This document shows, one piece after another, positions 1 to 12,784 of a stretch of 64,000 nucleotides of DNA. The notes under the pieces were generated by a model. The model saw nothing but the letters and a program-made list of their open reading frames with translations, had not been told where the DNA came from and did not search any database. The position numbers were made by a program, and so were the translations under genes. Source of the stretch: Meloidogyne chitwoodi (Eukaryota; Nematoda; Chromadorea; Rhabditida; Meloidogynidae). How positions within the stretch are numbered: the first letter of the stretch is position 1; the number at the start of each line of letters is the position of its first letter. Location: assembly GCA_015183035.1 (NCBI GenBank), contig JACZZP010000010.1, positions 62,001 through 126,000 of the forward strand, in the 5' to 3' direction.

Positions 1-1592
1 TGGGATTAATGGGGGCAGTATTTTGTGATTATCCAACTTTAATTTATGTAAGCGGTTCTGTTGGTTTATGTAAGGGTTTTTAATTTAAAAAAATATTTAA
101 TTTTAATTTTTTAAATTTTTCTTCCTCCATTTTTCAGCCTTATGGTTTGCAGAAACCTCAGCAGAGCTTTTGCTTGCTATTAACCGTTGTCTTGAATTAT
201 TAAATCCAAAATTGGCACACTCAATTTTTAAAGGAAATAGGACATGGTTTGACACTTAAATAAATTAAATAATATTTAAAAAAATTTTAAATTATTTCTT
301 TTAATTAATTAGGTGGCTAACTGTTGTTCCTTCAATTTATGCTGTTATTCTAAGTTTATGTACTGCACCTATACTCTTTACTGGACTTTATTTTTCTTGG
401 TTTTTTAATCCTTATGTCGGATATAATGATGATTTTGGAAAAATTGTAAGATAGAGGGTTATTTAAAAAGAGGGGACTCGTAATAGAGGTTTTACAAAAT
501 ATATTTGTTGAGACTCAAACGTACTTATTTCCTTAGAGTCTACTTAATAAAAATCTGAATTTTTAGTATTATAACCATGCTCATACAATACATGATACTT
601 TTGTAATTTTTGGTTTATCAGCAATTTACATAACATTTTCAGTTTTATTAACAATCAGAACAAATTCATATAGTGCTGCTCATCAACCTACTTTAGCGCA
701 AAAAATGGTTCAAAAAAAATTTTTTTTGAATTTATTTTTTTCTAGACATTTATGCAAGTTGTAATAATTAGTTTTTTTAATGCTATGGCTGCGGGTATTT
801 ATATTTATATGCAAACTGTGCGTATAAGTGATGCTATTATCATTGCTGGAACATATGCTTGGCTTTTTGCACATGGTTAGCCTTAATAAATTTTATTTTG
901 AGTTTTTGTGTGATTTTCATGTAGCTAATATCTATAAAGATTTTTAAACATAAAAATTAATTTTGTAAATGCGTGACTTTGCGTACTAACTTAATTTTTG
1001 TAATAAAGGTTCTTTAAGCGATATCAAGTCATTTTAAGACCAAAACTTTTTTCAAATGAATAATTAAATCTAAATTTTATGTCAAAAAATAGAGGAAACT
1101 CTACGCTATAAAATATATATAAATGAGATTTTTAGCTTTAAAGTTTCTAAAGTTGTGAATTTTTGAAGCTCAACTTTTGAATTTTTCAAGCTATTATTAA
1201 AAGATATAATTTTTAAATTTTCCTTTTGATATTCTGTATTAATTTTAAATTATTTAATTAATTTTTAGGAATTCCACCTGTCATTTATTTAATTTTGAAC
1301 AAAACAATTCGTAATGATTTTGTACATTTTGTAAAATTAATTTTTGGAAAAGGGAACGTTAGAAAATTTCTAACTGTTACTATGGTAAATTTTTACTGTA
1401 TTTATTATGGGACTCTAATATAGAGAAAACATTTTATACTAATTTTTAAATTTAAAGTTATTCACTTCTCTCAAAAATCGACAAAGTAGTCAGCCGCATA
1501 CCACTAACAATGGTCGTTTTACTAGAAGAGTAGTTAATGCTAATAGTGGATTTCGTTCAAATCGAGTTGTTCAAATTAATAATAATTTTTAA
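1..1592 (+). CDS. Srt-like serpentine chemoreceptor (7TM GPCR), 3' part
   Basis: The 5' end lies outside the window. The spliced frame runs from base 3 through exons near 1-76, 136-232, 313-448, 568-706, about 745-880, 1269-1383 and 1458-1592. Visible parts are a first helix piece (YPTLIYVSGSVGL), then ETSAELLLAINRCLELLNP, which resembles the conserved NRC/E block of the nematode Srt family, a loop with SWFFNPYVGYND, further hydrophobic segments, and a last helix reading HGIPPVIYLILNKTIR followed by a basic Ser/Asn-rich tail ending INNNF. In C. elegans, Srt proteins are putative chemosensory receptors in the plasma membrane of sensory neurons. The family call rests on remembered motifs. Another serpentine class is possible, but a 7TM nematode receptor is well supported. 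Introns are short and AT-rich. Confidence 0.72.
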
Positions 1593-1840
1593 TTAAAAAT
1601 TATTGAATAAATTTTAAAAAATGTAATTTTTATGTAATAAATTTGAGCTGGTTGAATCTTTTAATCTAAATTTCTACAGAAATAATTGGTCCTTATTGCT
1701 AGTTCGAATCAACTTGTCAATTGATTTTTCTAATCGTTAAAATTTTTTTGATACAATTGATAAATCAAATTTTTATGCAATAATCTAAAATACTACTGTG
1801 TTTACTGAATAAACTTAAAAAGTTAACTGGAGTATGTACA

Positions 1841-1998
1841 GTCGACCTCTCTATAAGAAACTCAAAGGAATCTGCCCTTAAAGTCTATACCGGAATAATT
1901 TTAAAAATAACTCCGATATAAACCTATGGGCCAGAGTAAAGAAATGTTGGTTAAATAGAGGTGTTGTTTATACAGAGATTTTTATAGAGAGTTTCGAC
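1841..1998. mobile_element. MITE-like element with imperfect terminal inverted repeats
   Basis: The left end gtcgacctctctataa and the right end ttatagagagtttcgac are inverted copies with a few mismatches and one indel. They bound about 158 bp of non-coding DNA in the 541-bp gap between the receptor and the kinase gene. There is no internal ORF. It resembles the other short palindromic elements in the window (tips rich in CTCTnTATA). A pyrimidine-rich run follows at about 2045-2125. Confidence 0.5.
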
Positions 1999-2133
1999 TT
2001 GGGGTATTTTAGAGGAATATTTTGACTTTTTGGTTAAAAATTTGAAAGAAATCCTCTTTTTTCTCTTCCGTCTCTCATTTTTACACATTCTCTCTTCTTT
2101 TCTTTCTCTCTCTCTGTTCATCTTTTTTGTTCT

Positions 2134-4393
2134 TTACTTTCCAATAATGCTTTGAACATTTTTTAAAACAAATTGTGGAAAAGTAAATGTTTGAGGAAAA
2201 CCCTTTTGTTGTTGTTTTTGCACAGGCACCATAATTTTATGAAAATTATTCATAAATGCTTGGGGCAAATTAATAAAATTGCTGTTTCCCCAAAAATATC
2301 CATTGTTGAATCGTCCAAAATTTTGATTCTTTTGTTGCCAATTTTCCTGTTCTAAGCGTCGTTTTGCCGCCATTTGTTGATTATAATGATGAATACGGTC
2401 TTCTTCCAAACGAGCATTTTCTTCATCTCTTTTTTTGTTTTCTTCAGCTAAACGTTCTTTTTCCTCTTCTTCTTTTTCTTCCTCTTCCTCTTCTTTTATT
2501 TTTTCCTCTTTTTCTTTTTCAAGTTTTTCAATTTTCTTTTCCAAATAGTCCAATTTATTCTCCAATTTCTCCAATTCACCCAAAATTTGATCAATTTCTG
2601 GTCGTTCCTTTGGATTACGTTGAAGACAACGCTAAAAACAAAATTAATAACAATACTCAAAAGCATCTTTAAAGGGTCATTTGAGTCTTAACTGGTTAAA
2701 ATTTAATTTTCTTAAAAAAATTTCTCCTTTAAAATTACTTGCCTTAACAATTTCTAAAATTGGAAAATCTTTATAATTTTCATCAAATTCTATTTTCTTT
2801 TTACCGTCAAAAATTGTTCGTCTAAGTTCTACATCAGTCTTTTCCCCACGTTCTTCCTCATCTAAATGAGCGTATTTTTCCGTTATCCAACTATATGGAC
2901 TATGTCCAAAAAGCATTTGATAGAGAATTATGCCAATAGACCAAATATCAGATTTTTTGCTTAACTAAAATACAAAATAAAAATACAAAATTAACAAAAG
3001 AATACAAAAAACACAGAAAAATACAAAAATTTTTAAAATACCTGAAATTGTTTACGACGAGATAAAAACTCTTCTTCATCGTGAGATGCGCACCAGGCAA
3101 CCTAAATAATTTGATTAAAATTTAAAAAATTCTAATAGCTATTTAAAAAAAATTTAATAATGTTTTCAAAAAAAACCTCCCTCAACTCTCATAACATTTC
3201 AATTATTAACCTGTTCAGGACTCATGTACATTACAGTCCCAGTCACAATTTCTTCACACGCATTAGAAAGTTGCTCGTTTTTCATAACACCTCCAAAGTC
3301 AATAACTTTTAAAATTAGTGGATCGTCGTTGGAGGCAGTAAAACGATGAGTATTGATAGCACGAGGAGCTCTAAAGTATGCCATATTTTCAGGTTTGAGA
3401 TCGCCATGGACAATTCCTTTAAAAAGGTATATTAGAGTCTCACAAATAATTACGAATTATTTAAAATTGCGCGAGTAACTACAATTTTTGTATACTGAGA
3501 CTCAAATAAACTGATAAAAATCAGACTCAAATGTTCCCATATAGAGAACATTACCTACCATTTTGGTGCAAAGGTTGAATTGCTTGGAGAATCTCTTTCA
3601 GCGTATCACGCACCCACTCATGCTTTTCGCGACCCATATTTGGTGTTATTTCATCAAAAAGATCATGATGTGCCAATTCCATAACCATACTAAGAGTATT
3701 TTTTGTTGGGTGCTGCTCACTGAAAATAAAAAAAAATAAAAAAATTCAAATTCGGTCACATTCGGTCCACTCATAGCCTAATTCTCCCTTTGTCTTTTAA
3801 CTTTTTTAACCCATTTTTAATTTTAAACTAACATTTCAAATAATTTTGGAATTCGTTCCAAGTTTTTGGAATTAAGTTCTCCCAAAATTTTAGCTTCGTT
3901 CGTTGCCTGATTTTTTAATTTGTGTTCAATTTTGTCCAGATCAATCACTTTTATTGCCATACAGCGCTTAGGACTATTGTCATGTTGCTCAAACGCGTGG
4001 AAAACCTTTAAAAAAAAATTGAAATTTTTTAAAAATTCCTAAAAATTTGAAAAATTTCTTTTTAAACCCTGCTAGTAGCTCCATGCTGTAATTGTCCTTG
4101 AATAACAAATTTCTTATCATTAACTTCAATAACATTTGGATATGATTCAACCGTTTCAAAATTGAGTATTTTACATTCTGGCGGTAGTTCATACTGTAGT
4201 GGATTTGTAATTACCACTTTAAAAAATTAAATAAATAATTTTTAATTTAATTAATTGTTACTGGTTTTCTTAAAGCAAAATACTCTCTTTAACCCTCTTT
4301 TTAGGTGTAAATTTCCCAATAAAAAATAAAATTTTAACCTTTGGCATAATGTATCGCCAACAAAGCCAACAAAATGTTCAGTTTGTTTTTCAT
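2134..4393 (-). CDS. TTK/Mps1-like protein kinase with predicted signal peptide
   Basis: Multi-exon Ser/Thr kinase. The proposed start at 4393 gives MKNKLNILLALLAIHYAK, a good signal peptide. It splices in phase (exons 4339-4393 and 4068-4216) to the kinase N-lobe. A splice acceptor 22 nt upstream of the ATG could be a trans-splice site. Motifs in order: a degenerate glycine loop (QLQHGATSRVF), the lysine in CMAIKVIDLD, the catalytic loop VHGDLKPEN (HGD instead of HRD), the magnesium motif VIDFGG, GTVMYMSPEQV, KSDIWSIGIILYQMLFG, and RCLQRNPKERP at the end of the C-lobe. The last exon (2134-2632) adds a Glu/Lys coiled coil and a Gln/Asn-rich tail. The lobe layout and HxD form recall Mps1/TTK. 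Secretion is inferred from the N-terminus only. An internal start would give a cytosolic kinase. Confidence 0.75.
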
Positions 4394-5066
4394 TCGTTAA
4401 AAAGGTTAAACCTTGCCTAAGAATTTTTTTAAATGAATTGGTTGAATATAAGGAATATATTCTCCCCTTTTGATTAAGCTGACGTTGCCTTAGAGAGTCT
4501 TAAAGGACGTCTGACTTGCGCAACTTCTTCCACGTCCTCAAAAATTTTTTTTATTTTTCTCTAATTTATTTAATATTTTTTATCTTTTATTTCTCTTTTT
4601 TAATTTAAATGCCCTTTTAAAATTTAATAAATCAAAAATCCATTCATTTCCCCCTACTCTCTCTCTTCCTTTGATTTAATTTATCCATAGCAAGAGGAAA
4701 GTTAAGAAATTTTAAATAAATCCTTTGTCACAGACTTAAATGACAACGTGTGTTTTTTTGACTGTTTAACCTTTTCTCTCTCTTTTCCCTCTCGGGAATT
4801 GTGAAGAATTAAAAGTGTATTTATTTGCGGATAAATTTTTTACGGACAGAATTTACTTGATGATTTTTCAAGTTTTAAAACACTAAAAACAAAAACACAC
4901 ATTTATTAAATAAAAATACAAATTATTAATTAGTATTATTTTTATTATTATTTTTTGGGTAAAAAATTCAGTTTAATTTAGGTGCCTCTTTATTTCTTTG
5001 CTCGTTGATATAAAAAATTAAATATTCTTTCTTTTTTAGTAAATTTTGAAATATTTTTGTTGTTGT
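4394..5066. other. non-coding gap upstream of the kinase gene
   Basis: This is AT-rich DNA between the kinase start and the 3' end of the flp-33-like gene. A candidate splice acceptor (minus strand, near 4415) lies just before the kinase ATG. I see no convincing exon, RNA or repeat. Confidence 0.5.
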
Positions 5067-5567
5067 TTATCCAAATCTGAAAAAATTAAATTAAATTTTA
5101 TCCCTCACAAATTTTAATTTTAAATTTTACCTCGGTTTTCGTAAATTATCCATAGCTTGCATCCAACGGTCCTCTTCCGTTTTAAATGGTGCTCTCCTTT
5201 CTCTAATTCCAGAGAGTGGTGTAAGTTCAATTAAAGTTAAGGGGAGTGCTGCTCCACTACTACTACGTTTGTGTTGCCCACCAAAAATTGGGGGAAATGC
5301 CACATTTTCTGAAATTTTAAAATTTTTGATATTTTGAAATTTTAAAAATAATTTAACCCAAAAACAAAAAATTAGCTTATAAAGAGGTTTTATTAATTTT
5401 TTACTTTCAAAATCACTGCTATCAACTAGAGGTTCTCCAATAAATCCATTTGAATAATGAGCAGCTGGCCATAAAGCAGAAATTGTAAAACTTACATGAA
5501 CAAAAGTTAACAAAATTGTTAATAAAAATAAACTAGAAAAATGTTGTTGTTGATTTAAAAGTTTCAT
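5067..5567 (-). CDS. flp-33: FMRFamide-like peptide precursor, flp-33-like
   Basis: The start at 5567 gives a signal peptide (MKLLNQQQHF, then a leucine-rich core ending near VSFTIS). Exon 1 is 5405-5567. Intron 1 (5309-5404) and intron 2 (5077-5130, 54 bp) have GT/AG ends and keep the frame. Exon 2 ends ...DNLRKPR, where reading through would meet an immediate stop. Splicing to the last exon (5067-5076) changes the end to RKPRFG-stop, so an amidated RKPRF peptide is predicted. Dibasic sites are QHKR and RERR. The mature peptide would run from APFKTEED to RKPRF. The APxx start, about 22-residue length and KPRFamide end match my memory of C. elegans FLP-33, a single-peptide flp. It should be processed in secretory neurons and act on a GPCR. 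The symbol is by resemblance, not by search. Confidence 0.8.
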
Positions 5568-6633
5568 TTTTTTTTCGTTTTTTCGCTTAAATAAAAATTA
5601 AATTAAAAAACAAAAATATTCATATTAAAATAAAATATTATTTCTACTCAACTATTATATTAAAAAATAATAATAATTTCTTAATTATATATTTAATAGC
5701 CTTATAAAATAATAAAATATTTAATTAATCCGTGAGAGAATAAATAAAATTATTATTTTCGATAAAATGGCAAAAAATACGGGTTGTGACGAAATGGCCC
5801 ATATTTTTATTATTCTTATTTTTTCTAAAAAATAAATATAAAAAGATCTTCTTTTGTTTGTTTGTTTTTTGACAATTAAATCAAAAAGAAGATATACGAG
5901 GGAATTTTTCACACGCAGATTTTTAAACAAAAAAAATTATTCCTAAGAAATTAATGCTTTTTATTTATTTAAAATTCGTCATTTGAATTTGAGAAAATAA
6001 ATAAAAGTTCTGATAAGAAAAACACAATCAGAATTAACTTTAACAGAAATACAAAACAGAATTATGGTGATTTTTTTTTTTTATTAAACTTTTGATTTGT
6101 AAGTGAAATACAAATCAAAATCAGAATTTTTTAAATCAGAATTAATACAAAAATACAAAAGTAAAATAAAAATTCTGATATCTAAAAATAAGCAAAACAA
6201 AAATCAGAATTTGTTTAAAATAATCAGAAATACAATTATTTGTATTTTTCAGTGTTTAATTTTAAAAAACCAGAAAACTTATTTTTAATAAATAAAACAG
6301 TTTAATTCTAAAAAAGTCAAAAAAAAAATTTAATATTTGTAAAAGAGAAAATAAAATAATTTTAAAAATTCTAAAAAAGGAAATTTCCAATTTAAATTCT
6401 GAATTTTTAAAGCATTTATTTTTTGTTTAGTAAAATTAATATTTCAATTAAATAATTGCCATTTTATTTTTGAACTCTCAGCAGGAGAAGCATTATTTAT
6501 TTTAAACAAAAAAGTTTAAACAAAAAAACATTGGAGCAAAATTTAAATTTTTTTATTTTAAAAAATGCTTAAATTTTATGTTTAAAATGATGGCAATATT
6601 AAATAATAAAAATGCAAAAAAAAAAATTATTTT
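5568..6633. repeat. AT-rich spacer with AATCAGAATT-type degenerate repeats
   Basis: The gap between flp-33-like and the ENPP gene. From about 6020 to 6260 the words cagaatt, aatcagaa and aaaatacaaa recur irregularly. The same words occur at 51660-51930 (other strand) and in the tetraspanin intron at 54300-55350, so this is one dispersed low-complexity family. I see no gene here. Confidence 0.5.
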
Positions 6634-9600
6634 TTACTTTTCCAATTCCAATTGCCAAAGCTCTTCATTCAAATTAGTTCGCAGCTGGATGGCTAAATCT
6701 TGTGGATATTCTATAAACCATTCATTTCTATAAAATAAAAAGGGAAAAAATGACGTTAAAAGTTTTTTTGAATTTTGAATTTTTTAAAATTAAATTTACC
6801 CTGTCAACAATTCAATGTCTCGAATTCGTGTTGTATGTCGAAAAATGTATTCAACAGAGAACTATAAATAATTTAAAAAATGCCTGGAATTTTCTTTTAA
6901 TTTTCAGTAAAAGATTTTGGAACGAAGTGGCCAGGTACTTGAAGTACTGGGTACTGAAATGGCTCAGTATTGAACTGAACCTAACCGTTGGAAATTTTTT
7001 CTATTTTTTAAAAATTAAAAAAAAATATTTTGACCCCCAAAACAATTCCAAAATAAAAATTAAAAAAAAATTTTTTTTTACCAAACAATTCAAATCCTTA
7101 TCAACCAAAGGCAAAACAAATGCCAACGTTTTAGTTTGTTCCAATTCTTCACATTTTCTTTTTTCATTATTCCAAGTTGAATTTGAACAACGAAGTAAAA
7201 TTAAAAATAAATGTGAAGGTATTAAATTAATATTATTTTTAATTTTTTTAAAAATTATTTCATCAGCAATTCCATCATTATTATGGTCAAATATTGGACC
7301 TGACCACATTATTAAATGACGATAATGTTGAACATATTGTTTTGTTAGACTGAGAATTTGTTTCCAAATACCTAAAAAATGTGCATATTTTGAGAATTTT
7401 TTCTTTATTTTTTGTTCCTTTTTCTCTTATAAATTTAATTGAATTTTTATTTAATCATATTTATTCATTTTTTCATTTATTATTCCCCCCATTCATCTAA
7501 TAAATTTTTAAAAAGCATTTTCTATAAAAAGAAAAAAAGTTTTTGCATTTCCAATTTTTATTTTGCAACTTGCCATTGTAAAAGCCCAAAGGAACACGAA
7601 ACTGGCCTTGCAGAATATACCTAGCATAATCTAAAAATTAAAAAAAAATATTAAAAAATTAAAAAAAAATATTTAAAAAATTAAAAAATAAGAATTTACC
7701 ATCATCAGAGAATATACTTATTGTTGCCATTGCTGGGGTGTCATTAGAGTCAAAATTAGAGTTACTTGTACTTTGTTTTTCGAGTACGGCACATTTTGAG
7801 TTTTCTTGTTGAATTGTTGTTTGGGTTGAAAAAACAGGTTGTTGTGATGAAATTCTTTTTTAAAAAAGGAAAAAAAATAATGAGTTTTGAGTCTTATACC
7901 AAATAACTTTTAAAAATACTTAATAAATGTCACTAATTGTAAGTACACTGATTCTATGTCTCATAACTCAAGAATTAATTAACTAATTTTAAAATAAATT
8001 ATATCATTGGATAGAGGATTGAATTTTCTACAAAATTAAAAAATAAAGTATTTAAAAATTCTAAAAATAGAAAAAGTTCTAAGCAAAAAACTAACATATC
8101 TACAACAAAATCTACGGTTTCACCAAGTTTTTCAATCATAACTTTAAAACTTTTCAATCAAAAATTTTGAAATTTAGCAATTTTATAGCAAATTAAATTC
8201 TCTATCGATTGACACCAAAATCGCTTAAAAATATAAATCCGTTGACAAGTTATAGGACCTAGACTCAAGTGTACTCTTTTCTCTTTTTTTACTTATTTGA
8301 TTTTTCATCCAAAAATTTATTTTCTCCATTAGTTCCACTCATTTCAGACTCAGATTGTCTGTTCCAAGGTTCGGCTGAGTCAGTTTCAAGAACTGTTGGA
8401 TCACTATCTCTTGCGTCCGTCTCAATATCATCCAATTCTATTTTTTCTTCATTTAAATTTTCTGGTTGTTTTTCTAGAGATGATGTTGTTGATCTGGAAT
8501 TTTAACTAATTTATATAATTTTTAAAAATCGTGGAAATAAAAATCTCTGACTCTAATGTCAAAGAAAACGGTGAAATACTATTAACCAATTCTAGACTCT
8601 AACGTCTAAAAAACAATTTGTGACTCTAGTGTGCCTTAATTAGCTGGATGATCAACCAAAAAAGATCAACTAAAACACCCAACTCATCTAAATTTAAATT
8701 AATAAACAACTTCTCTTCAACAACACATTAGAGTCTGATTTTTGAATATTAAATTTTCTTGATAATAATTTAATCAAATGTTTTATTAAAATTTAAAAAG
8801 ACCTTTTCACATCAAACGATCTTCCAACATTTCCGCTTAGTTCACTAATCGAGTTGGATAAACTGTCCACTTGAGTCTCTTCCTTTCCAAAATTTTCTTT
8901 CACATTTTCTTTTGAAAAATCAAAAAATACTGTACAATTCGCTCTATGGTCAATATTAGGAATTGGAGCGGTCATTTGAGTCTCAACAAAATTTGACATT
9001 TGAGTATACTTATTAAATATTAGAGTAGCATTGCATAGTCTCAACAGACACATTTGTCCAACAGAAAAGAATTTTGAAGGAATTGATATTTTTGAAGAAT
9101 ATTTGCAATTTTTGCTGTTATAAATAGGCACGTTATTAATATTTTTATTTTCTTCAGTTGAGGGGGAAGAAGAAGCAAAGTTTGTAGAGTAGTAAAAATT
9201 GGAAGGATAATTTAGCTAAAAAATAGTCTTTTTAATTTTTTTTTAATTTTTTTAAGTTAATTTTTAAATGAAAATAAACATTTAAAAAAAATTATTTAAA
9301 AAATTGGACGTTTGAAGCAAGTGTCATTAGAGTACGGCGTTATAAAATTGCAGAAAGAGGGCCTAATTTTCTGAAATTTTATATTAATATCCTAAGGAGT
9401 ATTACTCAACTCCTCGCAAAATTTCAGAATTTTTTATAAGAAGTTCAAAAGTTATGGACAAAAAAAGCCACTTGAGACATTTGGGACTCTTTTGGCCATA
9501 TCTTTTTAAACACTAAACAAAAAAATTCTGAAATTTTGCAAACAGTTAGAGTACACTAGCGAAAATGTCTACACAAAATTTTAGAGCTAAAGATACCCAT

Positions 9601-12600
9601 TTAGCGATTTTATAAGCATGCACCGAAACGGCCTATCATTAAAAATTAAAAAATAATGCTCACATTAAATTTGCACCCATCACCACATTTGACAAGTACA
9701 GCACCTTCGCATTCCTCCAAATCAATCGTAGGCGTTTTTTCAATAGGTGGGGGTGATTTGAGTATTGAGTGTAAACGTCCCTTTGTTCCATTATTTGGAG
9801 CAGTGAATGGCAATTGCATTAACACTACAAACTGGCACAAACCAATTACAATTGACTCTCGTTATAAGGACCGTATAAGTCCGTATGTCCTTATAACGAG
9901 AGTCACCTATATTTAGCTTCAAATAAATGTCTCTCTTATTATTTACACTAAATACTCCACTATCTCATTACTTCTCTAACCCACCTGTAAATAAATTGTA
10001 TAATTCAATATTTTGAAAAGTTTCAAGTTGATATCCATTTTTAATAGAAGGACCCCAAGCACCAAAAATTGTTCTCATTTCACGCATTCTATTATCATAA
10101 CCATGATCCCCTTTTTCCATTGGGCCATGTTCTTTTAAGCTTTTTTGATCAACAAAAACACGTCCACCAGCAACTGAATCAATTACTATTTCTCCTATTC
10201 TGTTGCTTCTTGTATAACTATAAAAATTAATTTTAAGCTAAAAAACGTTAAAGCGTCAGAAAATTTTGTATAATTTTTTTAATTTGGACGTTTGAGTCTC
10301 GAAATAATTTAGGTGCATTTGAGTCTTAATTATTTAAATTTATTCTTTAACTGATATCGCATTGGCATGGTGTAACGTGTGTAGACTCTAAAATTTTGGC
10401 CTCCTAGACAGGTCATTGGAGCAAGAACTTGATCAATAAATGATGAATCTGAAATATTTTTATTCAATTTTAAAATTATCAAACAAGACTAATGAACCCT
10501 ACAATCAAAAGTTAAAATCAGACTCTAATGGTTTCGAATGACACAGAAGATTCTAGAATTAATACTAGACTCAAATGGACTCTTTCTCCAAAATTACTGT
10601 AAATGCCATTAGAGTCTTATAAGACACATACTAGTAGAATCACGGAAATTAATATGGCCAATAGTTCCTCCAAAAACACCTCCAACTTGTGGATCCTTAG
10701 CATTTACAAATTTATCAAGAGAGAAAAAATGATCAGTTCGGAGTTTTTGAGCACCTAGAAAATTTTTTAATTAAATATTTTTATTTTTTACTTACCATGA
10801 TCGGAAAGAATTACTATATTTATGCACCCAAGAAGACCCTAAAAAATAAGGTTAAAGTTGATATTTTTTCTGAGACTCTAATGACCTACCTTTTATTATT
10901 TAATAATAAAAGGTTATTTTTACCCTACATTTTCATCCAATTTATGCATTAAATAATTAATCATTGCATCCACATAAATTAAAGCTGAATTTACTGCATC
11001 AGAGTCTGGACCTTCTCGATGCATTGCAGTATCAGGCTGTTCAAAATACCTAAAAAAAATTTTATTATTTAATATAAAATTCAATAACATAGCCAAGAAA
11101 GAAGGCCTTTCTGATTCCTCAAGTTGTAGCCAGTCAATCACCTGAATTTTTTATATTTATTTCAAGGTATATCTGAGTCTGGTATTAAAAAGGGTCAATT
11201 GAGTCTGATACAAAAATATGTTAATTTGTGTCTATTATTAAAAGTAAACTGAATCTGTATTAAAGAGGACATTTGAGTCTGTTATAAAATAAAAGATCAT
11301 TTGAGTCTTGCAGTTACTTGTTTAGCACGTGTATAGAAAGGCTTTGATGAATCATAGGCAAACCGATAGGTCGGCAAAATTCCTTGAATTGCAACTTCAC
11401 TGCCTGGCCAAAAAAATACTGCTGATTTCTTCCCATTTTTAGCTACAGTATTCCAAATCTAACGAAAAAATAAAAATGTAATATAATTTTTAATTACTGG
11501 TTCTCCATAATACCAAGCTGGATTGCGCGAAGACTTTGCAAAATTCTTCTAAAAATTTATTAATATAATTACGTACTCTAGTGACCTATTTTCATTTAAT
11601 GTAAGTTTTCATTGCGTCTATTTAGGAGGGCGTCTATTAGAGAGGGATGTTTATTAGAATTATTAATTATAATCACCTCGTTAGGCATATATTCATCATA
11701 GAAATGATTATCAACAATGCCATGCGATTCAGGATATAGACCAGTTACAATAGTAAAATGATTAGGAAAAGTTTTTGATGGAAAAGAAGGTAGCATGTAC
11801 TTTGCCTTTATAAATTAAAAAATAAAATTTAAAAAAAAATTATTTTTTACCGAAGAACCACATTCAAGAATGCGAGAAACAGAGTGTGTAATCCCTCTTT
11901 TTAAGTAATCTGCTCGAAAACCATCCATACTGATTATAAGTAGAGGAGGCACAGAAAAGCTTTTAAATTTAATAAAATTAGATTTGAGACTCAAATGTCC
12001 AAATAAGTCAAATTTATACAAAATCATATTTTAATGTAATAATCTGGAAATACTCATCATATACTCAAAAGTCCATAATTGAAAGTATTATGAAAATGAG
12101 ACTCTAATGTCCTATTCATAGAATTCCTTAAAATAACTTCAAATTTATAAAAATTTGAGACTTTAATGTCACAATATGAAAGTGCTATCTAAGACTCAAA
12201 AGTCCATATCTGAAAAGTAGAGACTCTAATGTCCCACCCATAAAATGCTGTAAAAATTACTTTGCATTGCATTTGTGTTCACAACTGTATTGCCAACTTG
12301 AATGTTTATTAAGAAAATCAACATCATCGTTCTCTTCTCCGTTTGGCTTTCTAACTAATAGAAGAACAAAAACAAGAGAAATAATTAATAAAATAGCAAG
12401 CAGTGAGAGTAGAAAAACCAGAAAAAGCAAAAAGCGTCTACTGGCTAATGGTCGTTGACAAAAATTTGAAAACCAATAATTTGAAGATTTGTTGCTTTTT
12501 ATTGAAGTTTTATAATCTTTTGATTTCTTTTCTTCACTGTTTTTTCTGCATTCTTCAACTCTTAATTTAGTAGAAATATCTTCATTAGTATTTTCATTGT

Positions 12601-12784
12601 TGTTATAATAATTTCCTTCAAAGCTAAGAACTACAGGTTGATTTGCTGGAGAGCGAAGTGAAATTGAGTGAAAATTTCCTCCATTTTTAGATAAATTTTT
12701 TAAAGAATTTTTTTGTTGTTTTTGATCATTTTTAGAAGGCAAAGAATTTTGTGTTTTGATTATTATTGGTGAAGATGTAGACAT
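6634..12784 (-). CDS. ectonucleotide pyrophosphatase/phosphodiesterase (ENPP), type II membrane protein
   Basis: Exon 1 (from ATG 12784) gives a polar cytosolic tail, then one strongly hydrophobic segment ([20 protein letters not shown]) and a short Cys-bearing stalk, so the catalytic part is extracellular. The phosphodiesterase domain follows: [13 protein letters not shown] with the first metal Asp, [20 protein letters not shown] with the nucleophile Thr, [20 protein letters not shown], and [20 protein letters not shown] near 10080-10140. All expected zinc ligands are visible. After [10 protein letters not shown] comes a nuclease-like domain: [16 protein letters not shown] and SVEYIFRHT ... 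RDIELLTG, ending LEK-stop at 6634. The order matches full-length ENPP1/3-type proteins. I do not see two somatomedin-B domains. Such enzymes hydrolyse extracellular nucleotides. Many introns carry the GAGTCT motif, and one (9853-9905) holds a perfect hairpin. Confidence 0.9.
9853..9905. repeat. perfect 19-bp inverted repeat (MITE-like hairpin) in an ENPP intron
   Basis: tgactctcgttataaggac (9853-9871) is repeated exactly in reverse complement at 9887-9905, with a 15-nt loop. The tip CTCGTTATA is also found at the end of the 166-bp element at 62351. It lies just upstream (gene sense) of the exon that encodes APNNGTKG. Confidence 0.75.

Noticed and set aside
3989..4192. Frame MNYRQNVKYSILK overlapping the kinase N-lobe
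   Set aside because: It is another frame of the kinase exon, which encodes the glycine loop in the correct phase.
6750..7319. Plus-strand 189-residue frame
   Set aside because: It is antisense to the ENPP nuclease-like exons, which carry the clear [12 protein letters not shown] motif.
12257..12320. Somatomedin-B domain after the ENPP membrane anchor
   Set aside because: Only two cysteines (SCEHKC) are visible, far from the eight of a real domain.
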